Shown: positions 21,265-33,289, counted from the stretch's first letter. The stretch is DNA of 64,000 bases from Serripes groenlandicus (GCA_031761405.1 JASEVX010000112.1:186001-250000), one strand, 5' to 3'. The notes: generated by a model not told the origin, from the letters alone. Numbers and translations are program-made.

Positions 21265-21563
21265 CGAGCCCCGGTATCTCAGTCGCTAACGACGCGGACT
21301 GTCAGATCAAGGGTTATGAGTTCGAACCCATGCTCGGCTAATTTTTTTCCTGGCGTTTGACAAAAATCACTCTGACAAGCGTCTTTTGTCTTCCACCACT
21401 GGACAAACAGTCTATACGGAAAAGCAGTCAGTTGCCTGGAAAGTCAGTTGTGTGGAGTACTGGTATAAGAAAGCCAGGAAATACATGGGTATGAGAATTG
21501 GCCACCGTGATATGACTTAAAATTGTTGAAAATGTCATAAAACCCCAAAGCAACCAATCAATC
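21265..21563 (+). mobile_element. SINE family A
   Basis: CCCCGGTATCTCAGTCGCTA (box A) and GAGTTCGAACCC (box B), body with GACAAAAATCACTCTGACAA, tail CCAATCAATC. Its downstream flank is paralogous to that of the SINE at 14457. Confidence 0.9.
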
Positions 21564-21582
21564 TGTTATTTTCTATGTACAG

Positions 21583-21715
21583 CTGAAGGAAGGTTCCGAA
21601 TGTGGAAGGCAGTTGTATTGGACAACCTGCCTCCTAACCCTCACGTAGATTTGTAGCAAATGTGTGATCTTGAATCCCATTGTTCGCTGCATTACGTTAA
21701 TCCATTCTTATCCTG
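21583..21715. repeat. Single unexpanded unit of the 73-bp satellite
   Basis: GGTTCCGAATGTGGAAGGCA leads into one unit: CCTCACGTAGATTTGTAGCA ... CCCATTGTTCGCTGCATTAC. The same lead-in (GTTCCGAATGTGAAAGG) precedes the large array at 14770, and both loci follow a SINE A. Confidence 0.85.
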
Positions 21716-22170
21716 TTCACACGTGCATACGCGTGCTGACCATCTGCAGCAGACGACTGCTAGAAACAATGTGTTCATGATGTGTAAATTCCCCTTTTCA
21801 ACAGTATTTTTAACTTTATTCAATAATTAACCTTCGTCCATATATAAATATATATCGTATTAAAGCGCAAATGTTTTTATCGGCTGCAGAATTGTTGCAT
21901 GAAGGAAAGTGTTCACGAAATATTCACAGCAAAAATTATAATCAATTTGCAGGCATTGTCAAAAAGATGTAAAATGATATTTGTAATTTTTACGAGCAGA
22001 TGTTTTCAGAATTGTGTAAACTCCCCTTTTCAACAATATTTTCAACTTAATTCAATAATTTAACTTTCGTTTATATATATATATATATATCAATGTGTCA
22101 TATTTTCGCGCAGATGTTTTTATCGGCTGCAGAAGTGTTGTATGTGGGAAAGGGTTAACGAAACATTGAA
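21716..22170. mobile_element. Degraded MITE 1-related sequences
   Basis: Two successive blocks (about 21716-21910 and 22010-22165) carry TTCAACAATATTTTCAACTT-like and GGGAAAGGGTTAA words and GCAGCAGACGAC or GGCTGCAGAA. Termini are eroded, so boundaries are approximate. Confidence 0.5.
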
Positions 22171-22522
22171 CAACATTATTAGAATCAGTTTACAGATATT
22201 TTCAAAAATATGAAAACAGTTGAAAATTTAATTGACCGTGAAATCGACGAACCAAAGGGTTTTAAAAATACACTCCTTTTGTAATCATTAAAGTATCGTA
22301 AATTTGCTTCAGATCGATCAAACTTGCTTTTTCAATACGGACTCTCAAACGCAACTGCGAAACACGCAAGTGGTACGTTCGTAAATAAAGAAGTTTAAAT
22401 AGAGAGTCTTTCATTGAATTAGATAAATGGCTACTTCAGATTAATCCCAGGATAATTAATGAGGAACGTTGTTGACAGTGCTGACATATGACCAAACCAC
22501 TGCGGTTTATCTACTCAAGTTG

Positions 22523-22757
22523 ATTCACCCCTTTTCCTCCCAATACAAAATCAGCAGCAGAACATTTTGAAAACATCGAAGTAAAACTGTGGAAACTCTG
22601 TATAAATGATGTTATTACAATTGAATAGGTGAAAACATTGTGACAAAAGGATAAATTACTGACCATGAGCAATTCCTCCTTTTGTTACACTGTGTCTGAG
22701 AGTCCTCTGTTGCAAATGCGTCAAAATACTGTAGGAAAGGGAGGGTCAATTAAATTA
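22523..22757. mobile_element. MITE family 1, diverged
   Basis: CACCCCTTTTCCTCCCAATAC, CAGCAGCAGAACATTTTGAA, GACAAAAGGATAAATTACTG and GGAAAGGGAGGGTCAATTAA are drifted versions of the family words. Confidence 0.6.
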
Positions 22758-22904
22758 TAGGACTGCTCACCAGTAAAAGGCTCTAAAATCTTGTGTTAGT
22801 CCGTGCTCTTTGAACCCTTTTACTTTCGGGAATTTGGTAAAGCGAATTGACATTGATCTTTAAGACAAAGCTTTTTAGTATACGACCTAATTGATGTATC
22901 AATT

Positions 22905-23132
22905 GTTTGGTGTTTTACGCCGCTTTCAACCATTTTTCAGTGATATCACGGAGTTTCCTGGGTAAGTTACCCGCATTACTGGTCCAAATGCTAACCCCGC
23001 AACCCTGAGTGCCAAGGCAGCCATAACTACATGTATCATTTTAAAGTCTTTGGTATGACCCGGCTGGGGATCGAGCCCACGACCTCCCGCATCCGAGTTA
23101 AACGCTCTACCACTACACCACCAAGGCAGTCT
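22905..23132 (-). mobile_element. SINE family B
   Basis: Reverse orientation: TTTACGCCGCTTTCAACCAT tail domain, box B region GGGATCGAGCCCACGACC and box A region GCTCTACCACTACACC. Confidence 0.88.
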
Positions 23133-23351
23133 TTTAAAACAGCAACATAATGTGTTATTATCTTTTCCCTGGATACAGACGACATTAAATAGCCCTGAAT
23201 ATTATGATGGGAGAAAGAGGGATGTTGAAAAGACAAATTGCTCTTTTTTCCACACTGACATCTCTATAACACCGTAATGCTTCAGATCGTTGTGTAACGA
23301 GGGGGGAGAAGGGACGAGGGCATTATTAAGCAGGCGACACCAAACACGACC

Positions 23352-26300
23352 CACCAGGTTAACGGTCAAAGCGCCACTATACTTAACCGTTTCCCTAATG
23401 GAAGTCCATTTTGACAAAGCGCCACTATACTTAACCGTTTCCCTAATGAAAGTCCATGTTGACAAAGCGCCACTATACTTAACCGTTTCCCTAATGGAAG
23501 TTCATTTTGACAAAGCGCTACTATACTTAACCGTTTCACTAATGGAAGTCCATTTTGACAAAGCGCCACTATACCTAACCGTTTCCCTAATGGAAGTCCA
23601 TGTTGACAAAACTCCACTATACTCAACCGTTTCCCTAATGGAAGTCCATTTTGACAAAACGCCACTATACCTAACCGTTTCCCTAATGGAAGTTCATTTT
23701 AACAAATCGCCACTTTACCTAACCGTTTCCCTAATGTAAGTCCATTTTGACAAAGCGCCACTATACCTAACCGTTTCCCTAATGGAAGTCCATTTTGACA
23801 AAGCACCACTATTCCTAACCGTTTCCCTAATTGAAGTTCATTTTGACAATGTGCTACTATACCTAACCGTTTCCCTAATTGAAGTTCATTTTGACAATGT
23901 GCTACTATACCTAACCGTTTCCCTAATGGAAGTCCATTTTGACAAAGCTCCACTATACCTAACTGTTTCCCTAATAGAAGTCGATTTTGACAATGTGCCA
24001 CTATACTTAACCGTTTTCCTAATGGAAGTCCATTTTGACAAAGCGCTACTATACTTAACCGTTTCCCTAATGGAAGTCCATGTTGACAAATCGCCAATAT
24101 ACCTAACCGTTTCCCTAAAGGAAGTACATTTTGACAAAGCGCCACTATACTTAACCGTTTCCCTAATGGAAGTCCATTTTGACAAGGCGCCACTATACCT
24201 AACCGTTTCCCTAATAGAAGTCCATTTTGACAATGTGCCACTATACTTAACCGTTTCCCTAATGGAAGTACATTTTGACAAAGCTCCACTCTACCTAACC
24301 GTTTTCCTAATGGAAGTCCATTTTGACAAAGCTCCACTATACCTAACCGTTTCCCTAATGGAAGTCCATTTTGACAAAACGCCACTTTACCTAACCGTTT
24401 CCCTAATGGAAGTCCATTTTGACAAAGCTCCACTATACCTAACTGTTTCCCTAATAGAAGTCGATTTTGACAATGTGCCACTATACTTAACCGTTTCCCT
24501 AATGGAAGTCCATGTTGACAAATCGCCAATATACCTAACCGTTTCCCTAAAGGAAGTCCATTTTGACAAAGCGCCACTATACTTAACCGTTTCCCTAATG
24601 GAAGTCCATTTTGACAAGGCGCCACTATACCTAACCGTTTCCCTAATGGAAGTTCATTTTGACAAATCGCCACTTTACCTAACCGTTTCCTTAATGGAAG
24701 TCCATTTTGACAAAGCGCCACTATACCTAACCGTTTCCCTAATAGAAGTCCATTTTGACAATGTGCGACTATACATAACCGTTTCCCTAATGGAAGTACA
24801 TTTTGACAAAGCTCCACTATACCTAACCGTTTTCCTAATGGAAGTCCATTTTGACAAAGCTCTACTATACCTAACCGTTTCCCTAATGGAAGTCCATTTT
24901 GACAAATCGCCACTTTACCTAACCGTTTCCCTAATGGAAGTACATTTTGACAAAGCGCCACTATACTTAACCGTTTCTCTAATGGAAGTCCATTTTGACA
25001 AAGCGCCACTTTTCCTAACCGTTTCCATAATGGAAGTTCATTTTGACAAAGCGCCACTATACTTAACCGTTTCCCTAATGGAAGTCCATTTTGACAAAGC
25101 GCCACTATACCTAACCGTGTCCTTAATAGAAGTCCATTTTGACAATGTTCCACTATACTTAACCGTTTCCCTAATAGAAGTCCATTTTGACAAAACGCCA
25201 CTAAACCTAACCGTTTTCCTAATGGAAGTCCATTTTGATAAAGTGCCACTATACCTAACCGTTTCCCTAATTGAAGTTCATTTTGACAAAGCGCCACTAT
25301 ACTTAACCGTTTCCGTAATGGAAATCCATTTTGACAAAGCGCCACTATACCTAACTGTTTCCCTAATGAAAGTCCATTTTGACAAAAGCTCCACTATACC
25401 TAACCGTTTCCCTAATGGAAGTCCATTTTGACACCTCGCCACTATACCTAATCGTTTCCCTAATGGAAGTCCATTTTGACAAAGCGCCAATATACCTAAC
25501 CGTTTCCCTAATGGAAGTCCATTTTGACAAAGCGCCACTTTACCTAACTGTTTCCCTAATGGAAGTCCAATTTGACAAAGCGCCACTATACTTAACCGTT
25601 TCTCTAATGGAAGTCCATTTTGACAAAGCGCCACTTTTCCTAACCGTTTCCCTAATGGAAGTTCATTTTGACAAAGCGCCACTATACTTAACCGTTTCCC
25701 TAATGGAAGTCCATTTTGACAAAGCGCCACTATACCTAACCGTGTCCCTAATAGAAGTCCATTTGACAATGTTCCACTATACTTAACCGTTTCCCTAATA
25801 GAAGTCCATTTTGACAAAACGCCACTAAACCTAACCGTTTTCCTAATGGAAGTCCATTTTGACAAAGTGCCACTATACCTAACCGTTTCCCTAATTGAAG
25901 TTCATTTTGACAAAGCGCCACTATACTTAACCGTTTCCGTAATGGAAATCCATTTTGACAAAGCGCCACTATACCTAACTGTTTCCCTAATGAAAGTCCA
26001 TTTTGACAAAAGCGCCACTATACCTAACCGTTTCCCTAATGGAAGTCCATTTTGACACCTCGCCACTATACCTAATCGTTTCCCTAATGGAAGTCCATTT
26101 TGACAAAGCGCCAATATACCTAACCGTTTCCCTAATGGAAGTCCATTTTGACAAAGCGCCACTTTACCTAACTGTTTCCCTAATGGAAGTCCAATTTGAC
26201 AAAGCGCCACTATACTTAACTGTTTCCCTAATGGAAGTCCATTTTGACAAAGCGCCACTTTTCCTAACCGTTTCCCTAATGGAAGTTCATTTTGACAAAG

Positions 26301-27640
26301 CGCCACTATACTTAACCGTTTCCCTAATGGAAGTCCATTTTGACAAAGCGCCACTATACCTAACCGTGTCCCTAATAGAAGTCCATTTGACAATGTTCCA
26401 CTATACTTAACCGTTTCCCTAATAGAAGTCCATTTTGACAAAACGCCACTAAACCTAACCGTTTTCCTAATGGAAGTCCATTTTGACAAAGTGCCACTAT
26501 ACCTAACCGTTTCCCTAATTGAAGTTCATTTTGACAAAGCGCCACTATACTTAACCGTTTCCGTAATGGAAATCCATTTTGACAAAGCGCCACTATACCT
26601 AACTGTTTCCCTAATGAAAGTCCATTTTGACAAAAGCGCCACTATACCTAACCGTTTCCCTAATGGAAGTCCATTTTGACACCTCGCCACTATACCTAAT
26701 CGTTTCCCTAATGGAAGTCCATTTTGACAAAGCGCCAATATACCTAACCGTTTCCCTAATGGAAGTCCATTTTGACAAAGCGCCACTTTACCTAACTGTT
26801 TCCCTAATGGAAGTCCAATTTGACAAAGCGCCACTATACCTAACTGTTTCCCTAATGGAAGTCCATTTTGACAAAGCGCCACTTTACCTAATCGTTTACC
26901 TAGTAGTAGTCCATTTTGACAAAAGCGCCACTATACCTAACTGTTTCCCTAATGGAAGTCCATTTTGACAAAGCGCCACTTTACCTAATCGTTTACCTAG
27001 TAGAAGTCCATGTTGACAAAGCTCCACTATACCTAACCGTTTCCCTAATGGAAGTTCATTTTGACAAAGCACCACTTTACCTAACCGTTTCACTAATGGA
27101 AGTCAATTTTGACAAAGCGCCACTATACCTAACCGTTTCCATAATGGAAGTCCATTTTGACAAAGCGCCACTATACCTAATCGTTTCCTTAATGGAAGTC
27201 CATTTTGACAAAGCGCCACTATACCTAACCGTTTCCCTAATGGAAGTCCATTTTGACAAAGCTCCACTATACCTAACCGTTTCCCTAATTGAAGTTCATT
27301 TTGACAAAGCGCCACTTTACCTAACCGTTTCCATAATGGAAGTCCATTTTGACAAAGCGCCACTATACCTAATCGTTTCCTTAATGGAAGTCCATTTTGA
27401 CAAAGCGCCACTATACCTAACCGTTTCCCTAATGGAAGTCCATTTTGACAAAGCTCCACTATATCTAACCGTTTTCCTAATTGAAGTTCATTTTGACAAA
27501 GCGCCACTGTACTTAACCGTTTCCCTAATGGAAGTCCATTTTGACAAAGCACCACTATTCCTAACCGTTTCCCTAATGGAAGTCAATTTTGACAAAGCAC
27601 CACTATTCCTAACCGTTTCCCTAATGGAAGTCCTCTTTGA
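23352..27640. repeat. 48-bp tandem repeat, about 89 copies, with a 624-bp higher-order repeat
   Basis: AACCGTTTCCCTAATGGAAG recurs every 48 bases. Between about 25150 and 26890 a block of 13 units (624 bp) is repeated nearly perfectly: the one-base deletion TCCATTTGACAATGTTCC recurs at about 25760 and 26384, and the one-base insertion GACAAAAGC at 25380, 26005 and 26629. One frame on each strand is open for nearly 550 codons, reading 16-residue repeats (EVHFDKAPLYLTVSLM and KRLGIVALCQNGLPLG). This is a property of a stop-free unit, not evidence of two genes. Confidence 0.97.
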
Positions 27641-27729
27641 AGTCGCTCCATTAGAACATTTATTTGTAAACACTCTGAGAAATATTCATAACGGTTATTT
27701 CAGAAATCATATTCCCTTCTTTTCCTTTC

Positions 27730-27959
27730 TTAACCCTTTTCCTCATACGACAATTCTGCAGCAGACGACTTTGAGCATAATTTCTCAAAACATGGGAAAT
27801 CTCTATAATTGAATGGATAACCTATGTCCAAAAGTGGAAAACATTGTGGCAAAAGGAGAAATTGCTCGTTTTGAGCAATTTCTTCTTTTGTCACTATGTT
27901 TTCAAAAATCCGTCTGCTGCAGAGGCGTCAGAAAGCGTCTATATGAGGGAAAGGGTTAA
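27730..27959. mobile_element. MITE family 1, full copy
   Basis: TTAACCCTTTTCCTCATACG to GAGGGAAAGGGTTAA, with CTGCAGCAGACGACTTTGAG and CGTCTGCTGCAGAGGCGTCA subterminal words and the central GAAATTGCTCGTTTTGAGCA palindrome. This is one of the cleanest copies for defining the family (230 bp with TTAA duplication). Confidence 0.92.
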
Positions 27960-27984
27960 CACTCTTCCTAATTAAGAGGATCCA

Positions 27985-28172
27985 GCAACAGACGACATTG
28001 AAAACATCTCGATAAACATATGGACAATCTCAATCAATGAAAGTACGGGTATCTTTATACAATTGAAAACATTGTTGGAAAAGGAGAAATTGCTCATTAC
28101 GAGCAATTTCTTCTTATACCGCAATGTTTTTCAAGACTCGTCTGCTGCAAAGGTGCGATGTTGGAAAGGGGG
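27985..28172. mobile_element. MITE family 1, degraded copy in tandem with the previous one
   Basis: CAGCAACAGACGACATTGAA, palindrome GAGAAATTGCTCATTACGAG and TCGTCTGCTGCAAAGG are present; both termini are eroded. Confidence 0.7.
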
Positions 28173-28427
28173 GTTTATGTCATGTCATTTTATTTTAGAA
28201 GAATCCACACTAACTGTATATACTTGAGTATTGGATCACCGATAAAGTTTATATTCAGTGGGTAATTTAAATTGACCTTATCTGAACACTGGATTTCTAT
28301 ATATGGTACTGTATCTATATCGAAATACATGTACGTACAGTATATACCGCGTCATACAACAAAAGAGCGTATACGCACGCAGTGTCACCGAATCCTTCAC
28401 TCTACCGAATACAATATGCAAGTTATG

Positions 28428-28614
28428 TACAGTCCAACCTGTGTTTAAAGACCACCCATGGGAAGAGAACAATCTGGTCCTTGTTCACATATAGTCCTTA
28501 AAAACAGGGTATTTTATGTAGAAAGTGAGTAATTGGTAAATTAAAAGTGTGGTTTCTATAGACAGGGAATTGCTACAAAAAGGTGGTCTTAAGCACAGGT
28601 TGGACAATATTTAG
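28428..28614. mobile_element. MITE family 4 with ~24-bp terminal inverted repeats
   Basis: GTCCAACCTGTGTTTAAAGA (left) and the reverse complement of TCTTAAGCACAGGTTGGAC (right) pair with two mismatches. No coding content; superfamily undetermined. Confidence 0.7.
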
Positions 28615-28757
28615 TAATTAAGGCCACCGGCCCATACTAGAGCATAATTAATACATTTATATGTTATCAATACATTAACATTATGAAAGAGTTTCAATTC
28701 TTTGTTTGAATGTTCGTAATAGTGTAGACTTGAGACTGATTATTTGTATTAAATATT

Positions 28758-28952
28758 CTAAAAAATAATGTCTACAGTCCTGTTGTTTATCCAGGATGTA
28801 TAACAATAGATGTCTTTAAAACTGTCATAGATAGAACATTCGAAAAAGAAGTACAACTCGTCTTCAATGTTAATATTGTTATCAAGGATACGATCGAAAT
28901 GGACTCTTACACAACATTGTATAGAATGCCTTGTCCATTCCATTTGGTTCAA
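28758..28952 (-). pseudogene. LINE-like reverse transcriptase 3' end fragment
   Basis: A minus-strand frame includes NINIEDELYFFFECSIYDSF. It resembles the zinc-knuckle segment near the C terminus of many non-LTR polymerases, where a Cys pair is followed by (I)EDE-HFLF-C and Y-D-(I)R; here the His and first Cys positions are lost. It is short, has no catalytic motif and is followed by AT-rich sequence, so it is a decayed remnant. Confidence 0.5.
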
Positions 28953-29236
28953 TACATCTTGAATTACTTAAAGTGAGAGGATTTAATGCACATGTACATG
29001 TAGCAGTTACTATATTTAGCGCATATTGATATCAATTGAAAAAAAAAAAAAATACACGGGAGATGTCATATGAAAAGATGATTGCTTAATGGTTACACCA
29101 GCGTCACAGAGATGTGTAAACATAGATCATTTTTAACGTGCATAAATATATGGCTGAGTTTCGTAAAATACATTGGGGTCTTATTCGCCCTCCGTAACGG
29201 TCATATAATCGTGCATTAACCTATAGTCAGTGTGGC

Positions 29237-29370
29237 TACACTTCTAGTTTTTAGTCAGAATATGAATATATGTGTATATAACGTATTGGCGGAGAGTGAA
29301 GACTCTGGTGAGACTGCTCACTCGAGTTGTCACAGTTCGTAGATGCACTAAGACCCAACGTCACTAAACG
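29237..29370. repeat. Dispersed repeat, pair of 54048-54190
   Basis: ACACTTCTAGTTTTT, then GTGAAG(A/G)CTCTGGTGAGACTG, occur in the same order at both sites. Family not recognised. Confidence 0.55.
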
Positions 29371-29384
29371 CAGCTCATATATAT

Positions 29385-29600
29385 CCGCCATGGTCGAGAT
29401 GTTAGCGTTTGAAAACGGGCGTCCCGGGTTCGATCCCAAGTCCCGGCACGACGGTCATGTTAGGGTGCTCTTGGGCAAGGCACATTTCCTAGCCTAGTAC
29501 TGGTTTGTTTACCCAGGGATCATGAATAAGTGAACTGTCGCCTAGAATTAACTGAAATTATGTTGAAAGCGGCGTAAAATCTCAATAAAACAAAACAAAA
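29385..29600 (+). mobile_element. SINE family C
   Basis: Head with ATGGTCGAGATGTTAGCG (box A region) and CCGGGTTCGATCCCAAG (box B). The body GGGTGCTCTTGGGCAAGGCA and TTTACCCAGGGATCATGAAT are distinct from families A and B, but the 3' end TTGAAAGCGGCGTAAAAT is the shared tail domain, ending in an A-rich stretch. Confidence 0.8.
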
Positions 29601-30145
29601 CAAATCATATATATATATCAATTTCTACCCTACTTTTTACAAGGGAAAATCATTATTCTTCCTGTAACATACACATATGTTATATTTAATAATATTCGTA
29701 ACCGCTGGAATTCTTACCTAATATACGACCTTTAAGCATAGCAACATGTTATGCATTTATTGTTATTTACCATAGTATTTAACGGATGTTCTGTTTTATA
29801 AAATGCATCAATATATAAATAATGAATATTTCTACTTCAAGAATGTGATCCAAGGATAGGGCTACCTCGGTGTTTGTATATCTAATAGGGATTCCGTGAG
29901 TTCGTAAATCCGCATTAGACGCTCAAAACCTATGGTGTTGGTAATATGTGAGACGGTTATATTAATTACCCACAACATAGGATACATTCGACTTATAAGA
30001 GAGATTGAGAGACATTACTAGATGGATTTAAAGCCTCTTTTCCGAATCTCTGGGACTGACTCCAGTCTAATGAGCGCCTAGCTGGTTGTAGTTTCGTACT
30101 CGAAAAAACCCGATCAAATGAACGGCGGGTTTTATTCATATCTGA
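29601..30145. other. AT-rich unique sequence, no recognised feature
   Basis: No array, terminus or convincing frame found on either strand. Confidence 0.4.
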
Positions 30146-30360
30146 TTAACTCTTTCAACGCCGAATTTTTCATAGTAGACACTTCCATGTTTCAAAATCT
30201 GGCGTTTCCATATCTGGTGTAATAATAATTTTGGAATATTTGCATAACTTATAGGCACACAATGCTAATTTCAGGTGAGAAAGCTCGTTACGAACTGACT
30301 CGCCTAAATCTGTAGTGTTTGTATAAACCTCAACATTACCATTGACATTGAAAGAGTTAA
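30146..30360. mobile_element. MITE family 2, full copy
   Basis: TTAACTCTTTCAACGCCGAA at the left and CATTGAAAGAGTTAA at the right, with TTAA on both sides. The central palindrome has decayed (GAGAAAGCTCGTTACGAACT). Confidence 0.9.
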
Positions 30361-30439
30361 ATAACTTGATTTTAGATGTTCACTCTGTTTACAGCACCAT
30401 GTTAAAGTAACCCTATGTCGTTACAATTTATAATTAACA

Positions 30440-30780
30440 TTCGGGTCAATCTCCAGGGAAAAAACACCTTAGAGAATGTGCCACCATTGTAGATAAATTA
30501 AAAGTCGTTACTAGGATTGACACTCTTTCAAGGCTCAATGAAATATCCACCCATAGCTCTAAGCACACGTGCGACGATTGTAGATTACTATAGGTCGTTA
30601 CTATTTAGATTAATATAGGTCATTACTATTTAGAAATGTCATTCGGGTCAATCTCCAGGGGAAAAAACACCCAAGAGAATGTGCCACGATTGTTGATAAT
30701 TATAGGTCGTTACTAGGATTGAACTTCTTGCAAGGCTCAATGAAAACTCGAGCCATAGCTCTAAGCACATGTTGCAAATT
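30440..30780. repeat. Imperfect tandem duplication of a ~140-bp segment
   Basis: CATTCGGGTCAATCTCCAGG, GAGAATGTGCCAC, GTCGTTACTAGGATTGA and CAAGGCTCAATGAAA recur in order with an offset of about 200 bases, separated by two copies of TATAGGTC(G/A)TTACTATTTAGA. Function unknown. Confidence 0.8.
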
Positions 30781-30899
30781 TGCGTTGATCTTTTTCTGGA
30801 GCTTTGTCCGGTTTTTTGCCACTGCTTTTGTTTCCGTAAATCGGAAGGTATGTAAATCCCTATATGACTGTTGTAAATAGAATCCCTTCGTAGTTTATA

Positions 30900-31197
30900 A
30901 TGTGATACTGTAGTCGGTAGCGATGAGGACTGTCAATCCTGATGTTGTGAAGTCGAACCCTAGCTCGGCCAACATTATTTCCGACTGTTTATAGTCACTG
31001 TTACAAGCGGCATTCGTCTTCAACTAATGGGCTAACAGTATTTGTTGAAAAGCAGCCAGTTGCTTGGAAAGTATGTTGTTTGGAGTATAGTTGTGAGAAA
31101 GCCAGGACACACTATGCGTAGGTGAACTGCCCGCCGTGTGGTATGACTGAAACAATTATGAAAAACGGCGTTAAACAGTTATCAATCAATCAATTAT
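30900..31197 (+). mobile_element. SINE family A
   Basis: GTAGTCGGTAGCGATGAGGA (box A region), GAAGTCGAACCCTAGCTCGG (box B), body GTATGTTGTTTGGAGTATAG and tail AATTATGAAAAACGGCGTTA then CAATCAATCAATT. Confidence 0.88.
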
Positions 31198-31211
31198 TTG
31201 CTGAAGTCACA

Positions 31212-31500
31212 TCGAAGCCTGACCCGGAACGGAGCACTCCGGATTAACACCGAACACCCCGGATCAAGAGATATCTTGATCCGGGATGATGCTGGGCGTA
31301 ATTGTGTCGCAAAACATCGGATGAATACGGATCAACACGGAGCCAACACGGATCTGACCCCGGTACCACCACGGCAGCGCCACGGAACGTCACAGAATGA
31401 CCCGGATCATCCCGGAAAAGCTACGGACTGTCCAGGACCAAACACGAAACGCCCCGGACACAACAAGACATGCCGGATCGCTATGTCTAATGCAACCGCA
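31212..31500. repeat. CCGGA-rich degenerate minisatellite-like tract
   Basis: CCGGA or ACGGA words occur about every 8-20 bases (GACCCGGAACGGAGCACTCC, ACACGGATCTGACC, ACCCGGATCATCCCGGAAAA), in a block much richer in G+C than its flanks. A plus-strand frame of 102 codons is open, but its composition follows the repeat. The short hairpin GGATCAAGAGATATCTTGATCC lies near the left end. Confidence 0.5.
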
Positions 31501-31509
31501 CGATAAAAG

Positions 31510-32490
31510 TCTGCTACTAAAGCATCTGTTTAAATATATTGGCACTCTCACATTGTAAAATATTACTACTGAATACCCGGAATACGTTTAGAACATAGAG
31601 AGCCAAGGGGGGGGGGAACTCGCTCGGTTTGAAAACGTTTTTCAAAAAAAAAAAAAAACTGGGTATAAAACATACATAGGACAAAACTACATTTTACAAT
31701 TTATGGCGTTTAAAAGTGGAAATGGAATCATTTATTATATATTTCTGCAGATTTTCCGGTGCAAATGCGTACAAAATGTCATGCGCAAATACAAAATGAC
31801 GGATTGAAATTCCGTACTTGACTTAGACATATACTCAATCTCATTAAAACCAGACCAAAAATCTTCGATGAACGCATTAAGGGTCGTCTCAAAGTGACCC
31901 AATACACACTGAAAAACACCTCATGAGCACGTGCTCGATTTTTATGTCCAATACAATCGCACGTTACAACAAACGCCCGTGCTTTACAGTCAAACCTCAC
32001 GACAACCACCGGTTTTCTATATCGTTTATATTTGGTGAACGACAATTTGATTGGCTTACGCAAAGGTCAATCTGAGACGACCTGTTTTGAGAAGTCATCA
32101 TATTTAAATACGAGCTGGCGAAGTTTAGGTATAGTTTTTATGAGATTGTCGTTTAATCTGCGCTAGCGTGACGTAGTCAAATACGGAGTGACGTATTGCT
32201 AGTGCAACACAATCTTCTCTATACATATAATACAGTGTGATTAAATGTCTTGAACATGCTGTTTTATATGGCACTATGATGACGTTAACCAGACGACTAG
32301 TCTAACCCGGTAAAGTAAGGTTATGTGTGCACATTGTCATATCTACACAATAAAAATACCCATTTACCGCTCTCCAACATACAATCAGCAGCAGACGGCA
32401 TTGAAAACAAATGGGTAAAAAATACGGAAAAACGAAATACTCTTCTAATGAAAGCACAGTTATAGAATAGATTGTGTCAAAAGGAAACTG
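31510..32490. other. Sequence with homopolymers and a 94-codon frame, unassigned
   Basis: G9 at about 31610 and A14 at about 31650 are present. The minus-strand frame at 31779-32063 has no recognisable motif. At 32120-32215 an imperfect inverted repeat (AATCTGCGCTAGCGTGACGT against ACGTATTGCTAGTGC) suggests another small element. Confidence 0.35.
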
Positions 32491-32716
32491 TCCCTTCAAC
32501 TTTTCCCGCATACAACGTTTCTGTAGTATACGATTGTTTAAGACCAAAACTTCTGGTTGAAGATCAAAGTAGTATTATTATTGAAAAGATTTGAACACAT
32601 TGTGGTAAAATGGAAGAAATGGTCAGTATGTGCAATTTCTCCATGTGCAACAATGTTTTGAAAAGTCGTCTGCTGTAGAGGCGTCAGAGAGCGACTGTAT
32701 GTGGAAAAGGGTTTAA
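32491..32716. mobile_element. MITE family 1, diverged
   Basis: CTTTTCCCGCATACAACG at the left and TCGTCTGCTGTAGAGGCGTC then GGAAAAGGGTTTAA at the right; the centre has decayed. Confidence 0.6.
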
Positions 32717-33013
32717 GGATATACATTTTGGCTAAACAGTGCCATTGACGTCATTTGAGCGGTGCTCCATGAAAACCAACATTAGCGTAATTATTACACT
32801 CGTGAAAAAATATCTGCGTGTGCATTGATGCTATCGGATCGAAAGAAAGCTGTTTTTCATGAGATTCTTTGAAACCTTCTTAGACATATAGTAGTACAGC
32901 GCATATTATTCCGGACATTTGCGAAGACTGAAATGAATACACACTGTTCGCAAAAGTCTAAAGGTGGTTTAACACAGATTACCGCTCATCTGGCTTCTTG
33001 AATGGCCATCTTA

Positions 33014-33199
33014 TTAACCCTTTACCATATATACAACAAATCTGCAGCAGAGGATTTTAAAAACAAATGGGCAAAAACATGGATATTTCCTATAAATGAT
33101 AGTTTGCACGAAGAGCAATTTCTCCTTTTCAACATAATTTGTTCACGTGTTTTCTGCGGCAGAGGCATCAGAAAGCGTCTGTATGAAGGAAATGTTTGA
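33014..33199. mobile_element. MITE family 1, diverged
   Basis: TTAACCCTTTACCATATATA, CTGCAGCAGAGGATTTTAAA, GAGCAATTTCTCCTTTT and CATCAGAAAGCGTCTGTATG. Confidence 0.7.
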
Positions 33200-33289
33200 A
33201 TAAAGCTATCTAGTAGTTTACTTTGTCATGGCGTGCTCTACCTGCTCTGATTATAAATTGATGTATAGAGAAAGAAAATAATCTTCACC

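Noticed and set aside
23352..27640. Open frames of about 550 codons on each strand as giant repetitive proteins
   Set aside because: They follow from a 48-bp stop-free unit (16 codons); both strands and shifted frames are open equally, there is no start context, splice site or unique terminal sequence, and nucleotide-level indels are not avoided.
27950..27960. Telomere-like GGGTTAA words
   Set aside because: They are single terminal inverted repeats of MITE 1 followed by TTAA, not tandem TTAGGG.
31198..31506. 102-codon ORF in the GC-rich block
   Set aside because: Composition follows the CCGGA repeat; no motif or splice context.
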